Assembly: GCA_021229015.1 (NCBI GenBank) | Contig: CM037778.1 | Coordinates: 18,979,214 to 19,043,213 of the forward strand | Direction of reading: 5' to 3' | DNA length: 64,000 nt | Origin: Solen grandis | Taxonomy: Eukaryota > Mollusca > Bivalvia > Adapedonta > Solenidae | Shown: positions 33,289 through 46,300 of the stretch, piece after piece | Layout of the letters: every line of letters starts with the position of its first letter | Position numbering within the stretch: position 1 is the stretch's first letter | The notes under the pieces: model-generated | Told to the model about the DNA's origin: nothing | Seen by the model: only the letters and a program-made list of their open reading frames with translations | Databases searched by the model: none | Program-made: the position numbers and the translations under genes

Positions 33289-36030
33289 GTATAATTTGAT
33301 CTGCAAATTTCAAGAAAATGTGGACATTCTTCTGGAAAACTTTCTAGCCCTGACATTTTATTTCCTTCCATTTTTATTTGGTCCCTCCCTACATTATTTT
33401 GTTCCCTGAATTTTTACACAAAAGGTTATCAAGTTCAGGCTTTATTTAAAGAACATTGATGCCATTCATTTTATAGACTATGAGCTCTTATTCAGACTTC
33501 TTTTTTTTTAATTAAACTTGAAAAAAAAAAAAAAATGACCTCAAGATTTAATTCTCTATACAAACCTTATTTTCATTTTTATCCCAGAGAATAATTATGG
33601 TCTGAGTTAATCATTGAAAAAAAAAACAAAGCCTTTAAATTCTGTCTCCCCTACTGGATGCTTCTATCCCTTTTTTGTTGATTTTAAATATTCCATCATT
33701 ATGATAAAGCCAAGTAAGTAGGGCAAAAAAAAAAAAAAATCAAATTTGTTGTTAAGTCTTGATTGTTATCCAATGCAAGTAGAGTCGGATAATTTTGTTG
33801 GCTTTATAAATGTTAGGTGAACTTGTTCTTAAAATACAGGAAATAATTGATCCTTTAGATTTAAGGGAAGTGTACAATTTTCCCTGAACATTGATGGTAA
33901 ATGATTGCCCTTTAAACTGAAGAAATATAAGTTCCTTTTAAAATTGCTGAGGGAAAAAAATTGTGATGTATAAAAAAAAAAAATCAGATATTGTTAAAAA
34001 GTATTCTGACCCCAAAAGTACTTATTGTAGAAGTGCACATCAGCCTTTTTGTGTGCATTTGTTGGCCCTTCTGGCTTTCATTGAACATACTGTTATTGTT
34101 CAATATGCACCAGGACTTAGATATGAATTTTAAGCTGCAATCTTAGATATCAGTACTGTCATCATTGCAGTTGAATGTAAATATATAGAGCTGAGAGTCT
34201 TAACCTTTACAATTTGTGACTGCCTTTGCAACCAGTGCATACCCTGATCAGAATGTACAACTTCTAGTGCAGACTAAGATCAGCCTGCACATATGTGCAT
34301 TCTAGTCATGGTGCAATGTTTGCCATTCAGTCAATAGATTTCCAGCATGCACTCCCATAAACAACAGATGGTACAGTCCAAAATAAAGACTGGACTTGTC
34401 AAATTAAGAAAATAAGTATGGCAAATGTTAAATAACACTGTCTGGCTTGTGGTCAGCCTATACTTGCCAGGCCAACCAGTGTTATGAAAGCCCAGTGAAT
34501 AGTACACTGAGTACATGTTATGATGTACTAAGCTAAAGAGAGCAACTCTGCTGATGTAACCTGATTATATTAGCAAGTATTTCCTTAAGTTTGGTTGCGG
34601 TATTGATTTCGTCCTTAACAAGAGAGTGAGGATGCCTGTCAAACTGTGAGATACCATTATGCGCTGTTTATCCTGGTAGCTTTTCCACTTCTTATAGTGC
34701 ATGTATTACATGGTTTATAGGGTATACAGACAGGCAATAGAATGCTGACTAATTGCTTCACCAGTCTTCCACTTCTTTTTTTCAGTGTTTTGATCAATGT
34801 GTAGGACTCATTAAATTTTTGAACTGTGTTATGAGTCAAAATAAACATTGAATATGATAACAAAACTGATAAAATTTTGGATATGTTTAAAAGAATTGTA
34901 TGATAATGCTCATTGAGTGAGACACAGTGTATTATTGAAGAACTATTATGGCTGACAGTTTATCCTTCATCTAGAGTTATAGACTCACTTGGAAAAATAA
35001 ATACATTATTTAATATACCATTTAAAAATCAGTAAATAAATATTCACAATGTCATAAATTTGTACATGAATATTCATGAGGTTTGGGATTTTTGCCAGCT
35101 TTTTATATTTTATTAGAACAAGTAATTCCTGAAATTGTTGAAATCATTTTTATTTTGTGGACATAAAATTTTGTGGATTCTGTGAAAAAAACATGTTCGT
35201 GGGGACATGAATTAGTTGATTCCTGTGTTAGAAAAATACTGTAGGAGACCATAGATTGTGCGCACCCATAGATAGTACGCATCCCTACTTTGGGGTTTAA
35301 ATCCAGTGAAAAAGTTGATTGTGTGCAGGTTGAATTAATAAAATCCGCCGACTGCCATTTTGGAATCACGTGAGTCAGCTCGATTAACCAATACAACTCT
35401 ATGTTGCAAGTCCTTTCTACACTTGATTTACTGTGGGTAACTGTATAACATCTTTAATAAGTGTTCTTAATACTAAGAGAACTAAAATTAATAACAATTA
35501 AAATTACAATCAACTGATGGCGGTGACAATAAGTCCATTAATGATTGCACATTTGTGATTACTTACCTGGCACTTGTAAATACTGTTTGATCAATGGAAA
35601 AAGAAACAAAACGAGTGAAAGCCTTGTTGCTATTATTATTGCGTTTTTGTTCAATGCATTTAAAATTAAAAATAACTTTTAAACTATAATCGCAATAAGA
35701 ATCAGACAAAGACATTAATATGATGATGACGATAACATCACCTTATGGTTAATGAATTATGCCTAATATGATGGTTGTTATGATCTGATCTAATGTAGCT
35801 TCATGTTATGATGATTATAAGTCATTTAAATGTTTTTAACTCTTCTAGTGGGTTAAAAGCCCCTGATATTGATACATTTGTATGACTTCAGCCTCAAATT
35901 TGAAACAGAATTGTCATTATATGATTATCAATGGCAATAACGTTGGTGATTGGATTTCTCTGGCAGTTCTGGTGAGGATGAGAAAGTTCCTATAGATTGT
36001 GAGCACCCCCTACTTAAAGATCATAAATTT
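33289..36030. other. AT-rich non-coding stretch
   Basis: Many A/T homopolymer runs of 8-13 bases. No exon with family resemblance was found on either strand, although the 5' exons of both neighbouring genes would be expected in this interval. Confidence 0.45.
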
Positions 36031-36039
36031 GGGAATGAA

Positions 36040-36485
36040 AATACGAACTATAGTATACATGGAACATTATGGATTCATTATTCAGGACATGAACATGCAC
36101 ACCTGGTATTTTCATCGAGCCATTGTTGAAGTTGACGGAGCCTTTGTTTTTGAAAAATATGGAATTTTAAGCTTGTGATTCACGTAGCTCTGAAAGTATT
36201 TGTAATACAGATTTGAAACTTCATGGATATATTATTCAGGACATGAACTTGTGCACCTGGGTATTTTTATCGAACCTTTTTATCGACAGAGTAAGGGGCA
36301 TTTGTTTTTAGAAAATATGGAATTTTATGCTTGTGATGCACATAACTCTGAAAGTATTTGTGCTACAGACTTGGATATATTACTCAGGACATGACTTGCT
36401 CACCTGGATGTTGGCCTTTGTTTTGAAAACTGCGATGGTCAGGCATCTGTGTCCTCAAAACACATTTCTAGTTAGTACTTACTTT
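36040..36485 (+). repeat. Dispersed repeat with AACTCTGAAAGTATTTGT units
   Basis: Units of about 165 bp (CTCTGAAAGTATTTGTxxTACAG ... TATTATTCAGGACATGAACTT) end CATCTGTGTCCTCAAAACAC. Related pieces lie at 37870-38145 and 39796-39931 (CATCTGTGTCCTCTGGACAC). Confidence 0.65.
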
Positions 36486-36589
36486 TACAGAACATTAATC
36501 AGACCAAAGTAGGTGTAAGTAAATCTAAGCTTGTGACCATATTATCATTGTAACATTTCGGCCATGTATTGCTTTGGATAAAAACTGAG

Positions 36590-36802
36590 GTCACCACAGA
36601 TGTGGCACAGTATGATATCCAGGACCCACTGGTCATCAACTGGGGCTAGACAGGATGTCATGTAGTGCCTGGGGGGAAGTGGACAATGGGATACAGCAGG
36701 TGTCAATGTCCTTTTGATGACAATGACAGATCACTGTGTTATATTGGCTATAATGCAGAGTGGATCTCTCTTACCCATGCAGCTTATCTACTAATGTACA
36801 CA
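36590..36802 (+). pseudogene. Coding-like fragment with one in-frame stop, unidentified
   Basis: One frame reads VTTDVAQYDIQDPLVINWG, a TAG at 36647-36649, then TGCHVVPGGKWTMGYSRCQC and PFDDNDRSLCYIGYNAEW before TAA at 36803. Codon use is GC-rich at third positions, unlike the surrounding AT-rich DNA, and the part after the stop is cysteine-rich. The minus strand also has an open frame here (HYMTSCLAPVDDQWVLDIIL) with a good acceptor and a stop, so the coding strand is uncertain. I do not recognise a family. Confidence 0.3.
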
Positions 36803-37308
36803 TAAAATATGACAATTTATAATGAAGCAAAACTTCAAAATTAAAGGATAAGATGAACAATATATATACATGTACATATATCATGTATATTACTGCGTAC
36901 CATAAAATGTGTCTTGTACAGCGACCGCAGTATAAACAAAAGTGGACGGAGTACGGTAAATTATGGTGGAAAGTTGAAACCAACTCAAAATTAGCTACAG
37001 ATGTACATTAATCACATTTAATAACACAACTGACAGTATGAAATTTTGTTTGGCTATTTGTTTATTTGCATTTTAATTCATTATGTTCCAGATTCAACAT
37101 AAAGGTTATATAAAATATTGAACTCCATTTATTCAAGACTGGATTGGGATATGGGCGAATATCGTCATTATTAGTGAGCTATTTTAAATGAAAACTTTTC
37201 GGTGGGGACATAAATTCGTGGATAGCGGCATCCACGAAATCAATGAAAAATTAATCCCCCATGAAATATTATGATTTTACAGTAAATATAACATTTTTCT
37301 ACTTTCAG

Positions 37309-37350
37309 GAACAAATGCACTGTGTACTAGATGCCATGTTTGAGAAAAAG
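37309..37350 (+). CDS. PRKAR2: PKA RII exon: helix before cAMP domain A
   Basis: 42-bp microexon-like exon, acceptor CTACTTTCAG, donor GTAATA, phase 0/0. [14 protein letters not shown] matches the EQ...VLDAMFE helix that opens the cAMP-binding domain in RII subunits. Confidence 0.88.
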
Positions 37351-40300
37351 GTAATATATTCTTTCTTTTTATTATTTCATTAAATAAATGAAAAAATAAA
37401 TAATTATAAGAAAAATGTTTTTCAAACTGTAGTAGATAATGAGCAAAATGTGCTTTAACTCTTAGTTGTGTTGCTTAATGTAAATATAATAGCTTAGATA
37501 TACCAGTATGACATTTTATGGCAAATACTGTCATGTCAACTTTCATTTTGCACATGACTGTGACATTAATTAACCTCATACTAAATTTTCCCCTGCATGT
37601 GGTAAAGTGAGACAAGGAGGCAGATTTTTAACCCGAGGAAGCTGAGGCATGTGTTAACATTTAAGTAAAGTGTTTAGCCTTCTAATCTGAATTCTTTGCT
37701 TTTCTGACTCAGTTGAAGGAGAGGGAAGGAAAAACAACAACACACACATAATATAAATCAAGTTATTCATTGCAATTGATATAATTGATGATTGTTTTGT
37801 TTCATACTTTGGTGGAAGTATGACATAGCTACACATATTTTATTTCTTTTGCACATCTTTGTCCTTTGAATGACATTGGAAACTCTGTAACTCTGAAAGT
37901 ATTTGTACTACAGACTTTAAAACTTCATGGATATATTATTCAGGACAGAAACTTCTGCCGAGTTATTTTCATCAAACCATCATTGAAATTGACAGAGTTA
38001 GGGGCCTTTTTTTTTTTTTTTGAAAAATATGGAATTTTATGCTTGTGATGCACGTAACTCTGAAAGTATTTGTACTACAGACTTGAAACTTCATGGATAT
38101 ATTATTCAAGACATGAACTTGTGCACCTGGGTATTTTTATGGGATCACCGTTGACAATGCCCAATTTGCAAGATGTTTGAGCACTTGTCTTGTGTTGCTA
38201 TGGTTGTTAGCTCACCTGAGCACGTGTGCTCAGGATGAGCTTTTAGGATCGATGAATGTCCGTCGTCCGTCCGTCCGTCGTCCGTCGTCCACAATTTGTT
38301 CGTTTGCACTCTAGCATCTTCATTTTATGAGCAATTATCTTCAAACTTTAAAATAATGTTTATGGCCATAAAATCTCGGCCAAGTTCGATTATGGCTGAT
38401 ATCGGAACATTAGGTCAGGAGTTATGCCCCTTTTAAAATTCAAAAAAGCCATATTTCACATTGTTTGCACTCTAGCAGCAATTATCTTCAAACTTTATAT
38501 CAATGTTTATGACCATAGAATCTCGGCCAAGTTCGATTATGGCTGATATCGGAACATTAGGTCAGGAGTTATGCCCCTTTTGAAATTCAAAAAAGCCAGA
38601 TTTCACATTGTTTGCACTCTAGCATCTTCATTTTGAGCAATTCTTCAAACTTTATCAATGTTATACCATATCACGGCCAAGTTCGATTATGGCTGAATCT
38701 CCATTAGGTCAGGAGTTATGCCCCTTTTAATATTCAAAAAATGCCATATTTTAAGTTGTTTACACTCTAGCATCTTCATCTTTTGAGCAATCGTCTTCAA
38801 ACTTTATGGCAATGCTTATGACCATGAGGTTTCGATTGAGTTCGATTATGGCTGACATTCATCAATTAGGTCAGGAGTTATGCCCCTTTTAATATTAAAA
38901 AAATGCCAGATTACACGTTGTTTACACTCTAGCATCTTAATCTTTTGAGCAATCATCTTCAAACTTTATTACAATGTCTATGAACAAAAAGGTCTCAATT
39001 GAGTTTGATTATGACTGAGATCAGTTGATTAGGTCAGGAGTTATGCCCCTTTTAATATAAAAAAATGCCAGATTACACGTTGTTTACACTCTAGCATCTT
39101 AATCTTTTGAGCAATCATCTTCAAACTTTATTACAATGTTTATGACCATAAGGTTTTGATTGAGTTCGATTATGGCTGAGATCCGTCAATTAGGTCAGGA
39201 GTTATGCCCCTTTTAATATTCAAAAAATGCCAGAAATCACTTTGTTTACACTCTAGCATCTTCATCTTTTGAGCAATCATCTTCAAACTTTATGACAATG
39301 CTTATGACCATAAGGTCTCGATTGAGTTCGATTATGGCTGAGATCCGTCAATTAGGTCAGGAGTTATGCCCCTTTTAATATAAAAAAAAGCCATATTTCA
39401 CGTTGTTTACACTCTAGCATCTTCCTTTTTTTAAATCATCAGGAGTTATGTCCCTTTTAATACAAAAAATGAAGATTTCACTTTGTTTATTCTCTACCAA
39501 CTTCATTTTTTTAACAATCATTTTTAAATTTTAAGACAATGTTTATGCCCATAATCTCACAATCGGGTTCAATTATAACTGATATTGACTTGTAAATTTA
39601 GGAGTTATGCCCATTTCACCATAAAAAAAGCCAGATTTCACTTTTACACTCAAGCATCTTTATTTCTTAAGCAATCATCTTTCTCAGGTGAGCGACCAAG
39701 GGCCATCTTGGCCCTCTTGTTGTTATTGTTAAAATATCAAAAGATGATGTTATTTTCTAATGAATTTGCTGTGCTCTCACTTGCCAGTGCATTTTTTATG
39801 CCCCCCCCCCCCCCCCAAAGTAAGGCATATATATTTGTCTTTGTCCGTCCATCCCAAAACTGGCCTTTGTTTTGGAAAATGCGATGGGTGGGGCATCTGT
39901 GTCCTCTGGACACATATCTAGTTTCATCATGAGAATATTTTCACAGAAAATAAAGTATTAGAAATAAACCCCCCCCCCCCTAAACAACAAAACAAAAAAA
40001 AATGGCTTTATATACCATTATTTCTGTGAGAAAGCTTTCATATAATCATTAGCATTTGCTGATACCTGATCCATGTGTCAGTAGGGTAGGAATTATTGCC
40101 ATTTTGTACCTTGTGTGTTTGCATAAAGTGCAACTACAGACGTTAGCATTAGATGAGCAGTTTGTTCCCCTTCAGGAAATGAATCTGGATAGCATTCCAG
40201 CTATGGTTTTGTAGAGAATGGAGACTAATTATGTCTGTGATTGTTGTCAGATGATTTTCCCATGAATCAATGCTAAAAGTACAACACTTTGCAGACCTCA

Positions 40301-43300
40301 CTTAGCATTGTCTATGATGTATAAAATGTTGTCAATCACATGACTTCCATTTGGTATAATAACATTTCTCTGACTCTACCCATCACAGTGCTTTCTGACT
40401 GAAGTTGCTATTGCTGATGGCGAAAAGGATTGCTAACAAAGACTAGGATTGCCAAATCAGCTGGAATTCGAGCAAAATGTTAGACAAATGAAGCGTCTTA
40501 TTGCAAGACTACAAGATATAGACAAGATATTGGCACCTTATTTGTACTAGTGAGAACAGTTGTGTATATTTTTTTTGAGCTTTTTCGCTTATTCTTTTTT
40601 TAGTTCACTTTTTCCAAAGGTAAGCTTTTGTAACCGATGAAGCTCCATAGTCGTTTGTCGTCAACATTTAAACTTAAACGACATCTCCTCATAAACTACT
40701 GGGCCAATTTTCATAAATCTTTAAAGGAATGTTCCTTTGGTGGTCATATTCCAAAGTTGTTCAAATAATTGAATTTGATGCCAAAATCTGGTTGCCATGG
40801 CAAATAAAAGGGGGAAAAATGTGATAACTTCAAAAATCTTCTCGTCCAAAAGTGTTGACTGGATTTTAAAATACTTTTTCACAGATGTTCCTTTGGTCAC
40901 TCTCTACCAAGATTGTAAAAAATATTTGGATCCATCGAAAAACATGGCCGCCAAGGGCAGAGCCCTTTTCCCTTATATGAATAAAATACAACTTGTCCAA
41001 AAGTACTAACTAGATTTCCAATTTTTTTTTTACACAGATGTTCCTTGGGTCACTCTCTACCAAGAACTTAAAAATTATTTGGATCAGTCAAAAAACATAT
41101 CTGCCAGGGGGCAGAGCCCATTTTCCTTATACATATGTAGTACAAATTTGAAAAATCTTGTCCAAAAGTACTCATTGGATTTCAAGGTTTTTTGGCAAAG
41201 ATGTTTCTTGGGTGACTGGCTACTGAGATTGTAAAAATTAATTGGATGCATCTAAAAACATGACCCCCCCCCAGAGGGCAGAACCTGTTTTCCTTAAATG
41301 TACAAAAGAACTGGTTGGATGTTAAAGTTTTTTAGCACAGATTTTCCTTGGGTCACTCTCTATCAAGACCTAAAATTATTTTTTCCCTCAAAAAATATAG
41401 CTGGCAGGGGGTTGAGCCCATTTTCCATGATATCTTCAGATATTTGCTCTTCTTTTCCTTCCACTAATACCTGGTGAGCAATGCCAGGACCTTCATGGCC
41501 CTCTTGTTCTGTTTTTTTAGCTCACCTGAGCCAGAGGCTCAAGGTGAGCTATTGTGACCGGTCTTCGTCCGTCGTCCGTCCGTCCGTCGTCCGTCCGTCC
41601 GTCGTCCGTCAACATTTTGCTTCAAACGACATCTCCTCCTTAACCGCTTGGTCAATTTTGATAAAACTTTACAGGGATGTTCCTTGGGTGGTCCCCTTTC
41701 AAAGTTGTTCAAAGAATTGAATTCCATTTGGAATTCTGGTTGCCATGGCAACGGAAAGAAAAAACTTAAAATGTCTTCTTCTCCAAAACAACCAACTGAA
41801 TTTCAAAATGTTTTGGCACAGATGTTCCTTTGGTAAGTGTCTACCAAGATTGTTCAAATTATTTGGATCCGTAAAAAAACATGGCCGCCAGGGGCGGGGC
41901 TTATTTGCCTTATATGTATATAGAGAAACCTTTAAACAACATCTCCTCTGAAACCACTGGACAGAATTTGATTAAACTTGGCAGGGATGATCCTTGGGTC
42001 AACCTTCACAAAAGTTGCTAAAATAAACTTGATCCATGTAGAACTCTGGTTGCCATGGCAACAAAAAGGGAAAAAAATGAAAACTTTAAAAATCATCTTC
42101 TTCAAAACTACTGGCCAGATTTTAAAATAAATTGGTACAGATGTTCCTTGGGTCAACCTCTACCAAAGTTGCTAAAATTTTCCGATCCGTAAAAACTTAT
42201 ATGTATATAGAGAAACCTTAAACAACATCTCCTCTGAAACCACTGGACAGAATTTGATTAAAATTGGCAGGGATGATCCTTGGGTCAACCTTCACAAAAG
42301 TTGCTAAAATAAACTTGATCCATGTAGAACTCTGGTTGCCATGGCAACAAAAAGGGAAAAAAAATGAAAACTTTAAAAATCATCTTCTTCAAAACTACTG
42401 GCCAGATTTTAAAATAAATTGGTACAGATGCTCCTTGGGTCAACCTCTACCAAATAAAATATTCCGATCTGTAAAAAAACATGGCCGCCAGGGGCGGGGC
42501 TTATTTGCCTTATATGTATATAGAGAAACCTTTAAACAACATCTCCTCTGAAACCACTGGACAGAATTTGATTCAAATTGGCAGGGATGATCCTTGGGTC
42601 AACCTTCACAAAAGTTGCTAAAATAAACTTGATCCATGTAGAACTCTGGTTGCCATGGCAACAAAAAAACAAGAAAAAAAGAAAACTTTAAAAGTCATCT
42701 TCTTCAAAACTACTTGCCAGGTTTTAAAATAAATTGGTACAGATATTCCTTGGGCCAACCTCTACCAAAGTTGCTAAAATTATTCTGATCCGTAAAAAAA
42801 CATGGCCGCCAGGGGCGGGGCTTATTTGCCTTATATGTACATAGAGAAACCTTTAAACAACATCTCCTCTGAAACCACTGGACAGATTTAGATTAAACTT
42901 GGCAGGGATGATCCTTGGGTCAACCTTCACAAAAGCTGCTAAAATAAACTTGATCCATGTAGAACTCTGGTTGCCATGGCAACAAAAAGAAAAAAAATAT
43001 GAAAACTTTAAAAATCATCTTCTTCAAAACTGCTGGCCAGATTTTAAAATAAATTGGTACAGATGTTCCTTGGGTCAACCTATTTATCTCAGGTGAGCGA
43101 TTTAGGTCCATCATGGGCCTCTTGTTTCATAGGAGTCTTTCATATTCAAAAGTGTGTACATTGCACACATGTGAGACCCTAAAAATGAGCTTTGTCTAAA
43201 ATGGAGAAAATTTTAGCAATTCTAACTATATATACTGGAACTTATATATAATATACTGGAACATACCTGTCACCCTTATGTGTTCCATCCAACATCTTTA

Positions 43301-46300
43301 AAAGAGTATAATGAGGGATGAATATAAGGAACTAATTATGTAATGTTCAACAATAGGATCTGCTTGAAACATTTGTTTAACAGAAATTGGATATTATATT
43401 TATCATCACTTTTATTTGTGCTTTATGACATCATGATTCATCAGGGCAAATTTCATTCGATTTCTACTACTGACTGGTGATGGATGATCTCAAAGTCAAA
43501 GAGATTGCTTGAGACAAATTGTTTTGAGTCTCAGGCCAGTTGTAAATCTGCATCATCTCAGTTTGTACATACCGTAAATGTTCTCCTGGAGTCTGAGGGT
43601 CAGCAGCCAGTGATAATAGTTTGTGACAGATAGCACAGTTATTGATCTGCTATATGTATGAAAACTGATAACCTCTGATTGGTATTTAGGTCTTGGCACA
43701 GCTGCAGGGTAAGCAGCTTTTGTCTGGTCCCAATTTCCAAGAAACACAATGCACTTTTTTGTGTTCTGCCAAATTTGCAGCATAGTCCCACTAAAAAATT
43801 TGATATTTGAGGTATTTTTTTGTTGTATCCCAGCACAGAAAGATTCACTTCAAATGTTTTGGGTAAAAATCTCTGCATAGGGTATATAATGGACATGGAA
43901 GATTTCTAGTTCTAATTATATTTCAATAAAAGTAAAATATATGTATAAGAACTGCATGCACAGAGTCATATTGGTTACTTTTAAATTATAAGGTTTAGGC
44001 TGTTTAGGGTATGCAAATTATTGTGTTGTGCTAACTAGTGTATGTAAGAGTTGGTGAAATTGACATTTTAAAATCACCCGACAGGCAGTGTTAACCCATC
44101 CAACATATTGTCTTTCTAGCCATTCAAATTGTGCATTTCCCTGTAGACTTGGACTTGAATATATATATACCATATATACTCTTCAGGTCACAACTACATT
44201 ATTAAAATTCCTTACTTCCCCTTAAATTTTCTCAGGGTTTACTCTGTGAAATAATTAAGTCTCCCAAATGGAGTTTGGAGACTATTGTTTTTACTCTGTT
44301 TCTTCTTCTTCATTCTTGTGCCGGCAACTTTGTACGGGCCATATCTCTGAGGATGCTTGACCTATCTTTACAAAACTTCACTTATTTATAGTCCTCAAAG
44401 TAGTAGTGGTGCCTCCCTGATTTTTGGTAATGTGGGGTCCCTAGGGATCAGACCCCACCCCTCAATTGCATGAAAAATGTATTTTGTTTAAATATTTCAA
44501 AATTTCAACCCTGAATCAAGAAATGAATAGTACTACTTTGGTGTCCCCTGAGGTCACCCAGGGGTCAGGTCCCACAACCTCAATTTTACTTATGACATTA
44601 TATCTCAAAAACTGTTTAGATCCACACCCATAAATCATATATATTCTTGTTCCTCATGATGAGACAGATTGAATGGCACTTCTTTAGTGTTCCTGGTGGT
44701 TGGGGGGGTGGGGGGGGGGGGGTCACGAAAGGGTCTGGCCCCACCTGTCAGTTTTACTTCTGACCTAATGTGCTGAGAGACGGTAACGAGATTAATGTGA
44801 TATAGCTATAATTCTAAACACAGCATTTCTCAAGTTATTGAAGCAATAGAAGCAATGGTCATATGACCAAAAAACTCCACACACTGTTACTACAGAGGTA
44901 GTTGAAATTGCACTCTGTTTGTTACATAATAATCCAGAGTAAGGGTCATGAACCTTTCTTTTATGAGTTGCATACCTAAGTAGGTTGAATCCCTTTCTTT
45001 AGTACTAGTGAACCTGATGTATATATTCTATCTGTTGTTGATTGACCAGGTATTGGATTATTTAAGATACTTAAATGTTTGCCTTTCTATTTCAAAGTTA
45101 AGAAGTGCTCTGGGAAGAACCTTCATGCAAAATTATATGTTGACTACTTTAGGTTAATTACATACCATGGAGATCTTCATGTATGTAAAATGGGTTGCTG
45201 TTCTGATTAAGAAATGCCACAGAGATTTTGTTCATGCTTAAAATGGATGTTTCTAGTACAAAATAATGGTAAAAGAAAACATTTTAACCAACAATTACAC
45301 ATAAGAAGGGGTTATGGTTATGATATTAACATATGTGTAACTTATTCCACTCGTATCCGTTAATACAGAATTGTATTGCATGGATCCGCACTAAGCGCGG
45401 AGAGATACAGTTAAACTTTCCGTGGAAAATATGCAAATCAGCAAGGCCTGTTTTTGTTTTTCAGCTGCATAAGATGGCTGTCGCCGTCTAAAAAAGCCAT
45501 TGAAATCCCCATTCCATAAACCATATATATTCTTGTTCCTCATGATCAGATGGATTGAATGGTACTTCTTTGATGTTCACATGGGTCACCAAGGGGTCAG
45601 GCACCACCCCCCTCAATTTTACTAATGACCTTATTTCTCGAAAACCATTTTTGTATGATTGTCTAAGGAGAAACTTCACTTGGGAGACTTAGTAACATTG
45701 CACTGTTACAATTATTATTTGTTCATAATTAATTCATACTTTTTTTTTACTGCTGATGTTTTGCTTTTTTGTACAGCAGAAAGTTACAGTGCACAACCTA
45801 TTTTGGAAATGCTGAACTTGGATATACACACTTGAAAGCGTGTTTAAGGGTAAATGTGGTATATGGAATACAAAAAAGTCATGGAATCTTTCTTTTCCAT
45901 GAAAAAGGTGGGCCACGTGATCAGTGTCTAGTGAGGTGTCATTTGGTATAGACAGTTGTCAGACCTGGTCTAGAGATAGGGCTGTCGCTGAATACTGAAG
46001 AGGATAATTGTGATGACTAAAGATCAATACTGTTCTCATTATCACCTACGCAAGTAGATCGCTACTCGCAACTCTTGTGGGTAAATGATAATGGCTGCAG
46101 CTGCAATAGCTCATAGACAATCAAAGTCAACTGGGCCTCATTCTTTATGACGGTGTAGTCAGTACCATGGGGAATTGCTTTAAGGCTTATATTACATTAT
46201 TTGAGAAATCTTAGGATACAAAGGTTCAAGTTCTGATAAAGTTCTTGTTATAGTTTAATGTAATCATAGTGAGCTGATTTATTTTGATCCATTTAAAGAA

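Noticed and set aside
41539..43114. Recurrent [20 protein letters not shown] frames
   Set aside because: The same peptide appears in every 310-bp transposon unit on whichever strand the element lies; it is repeat sequence, not a gene family.
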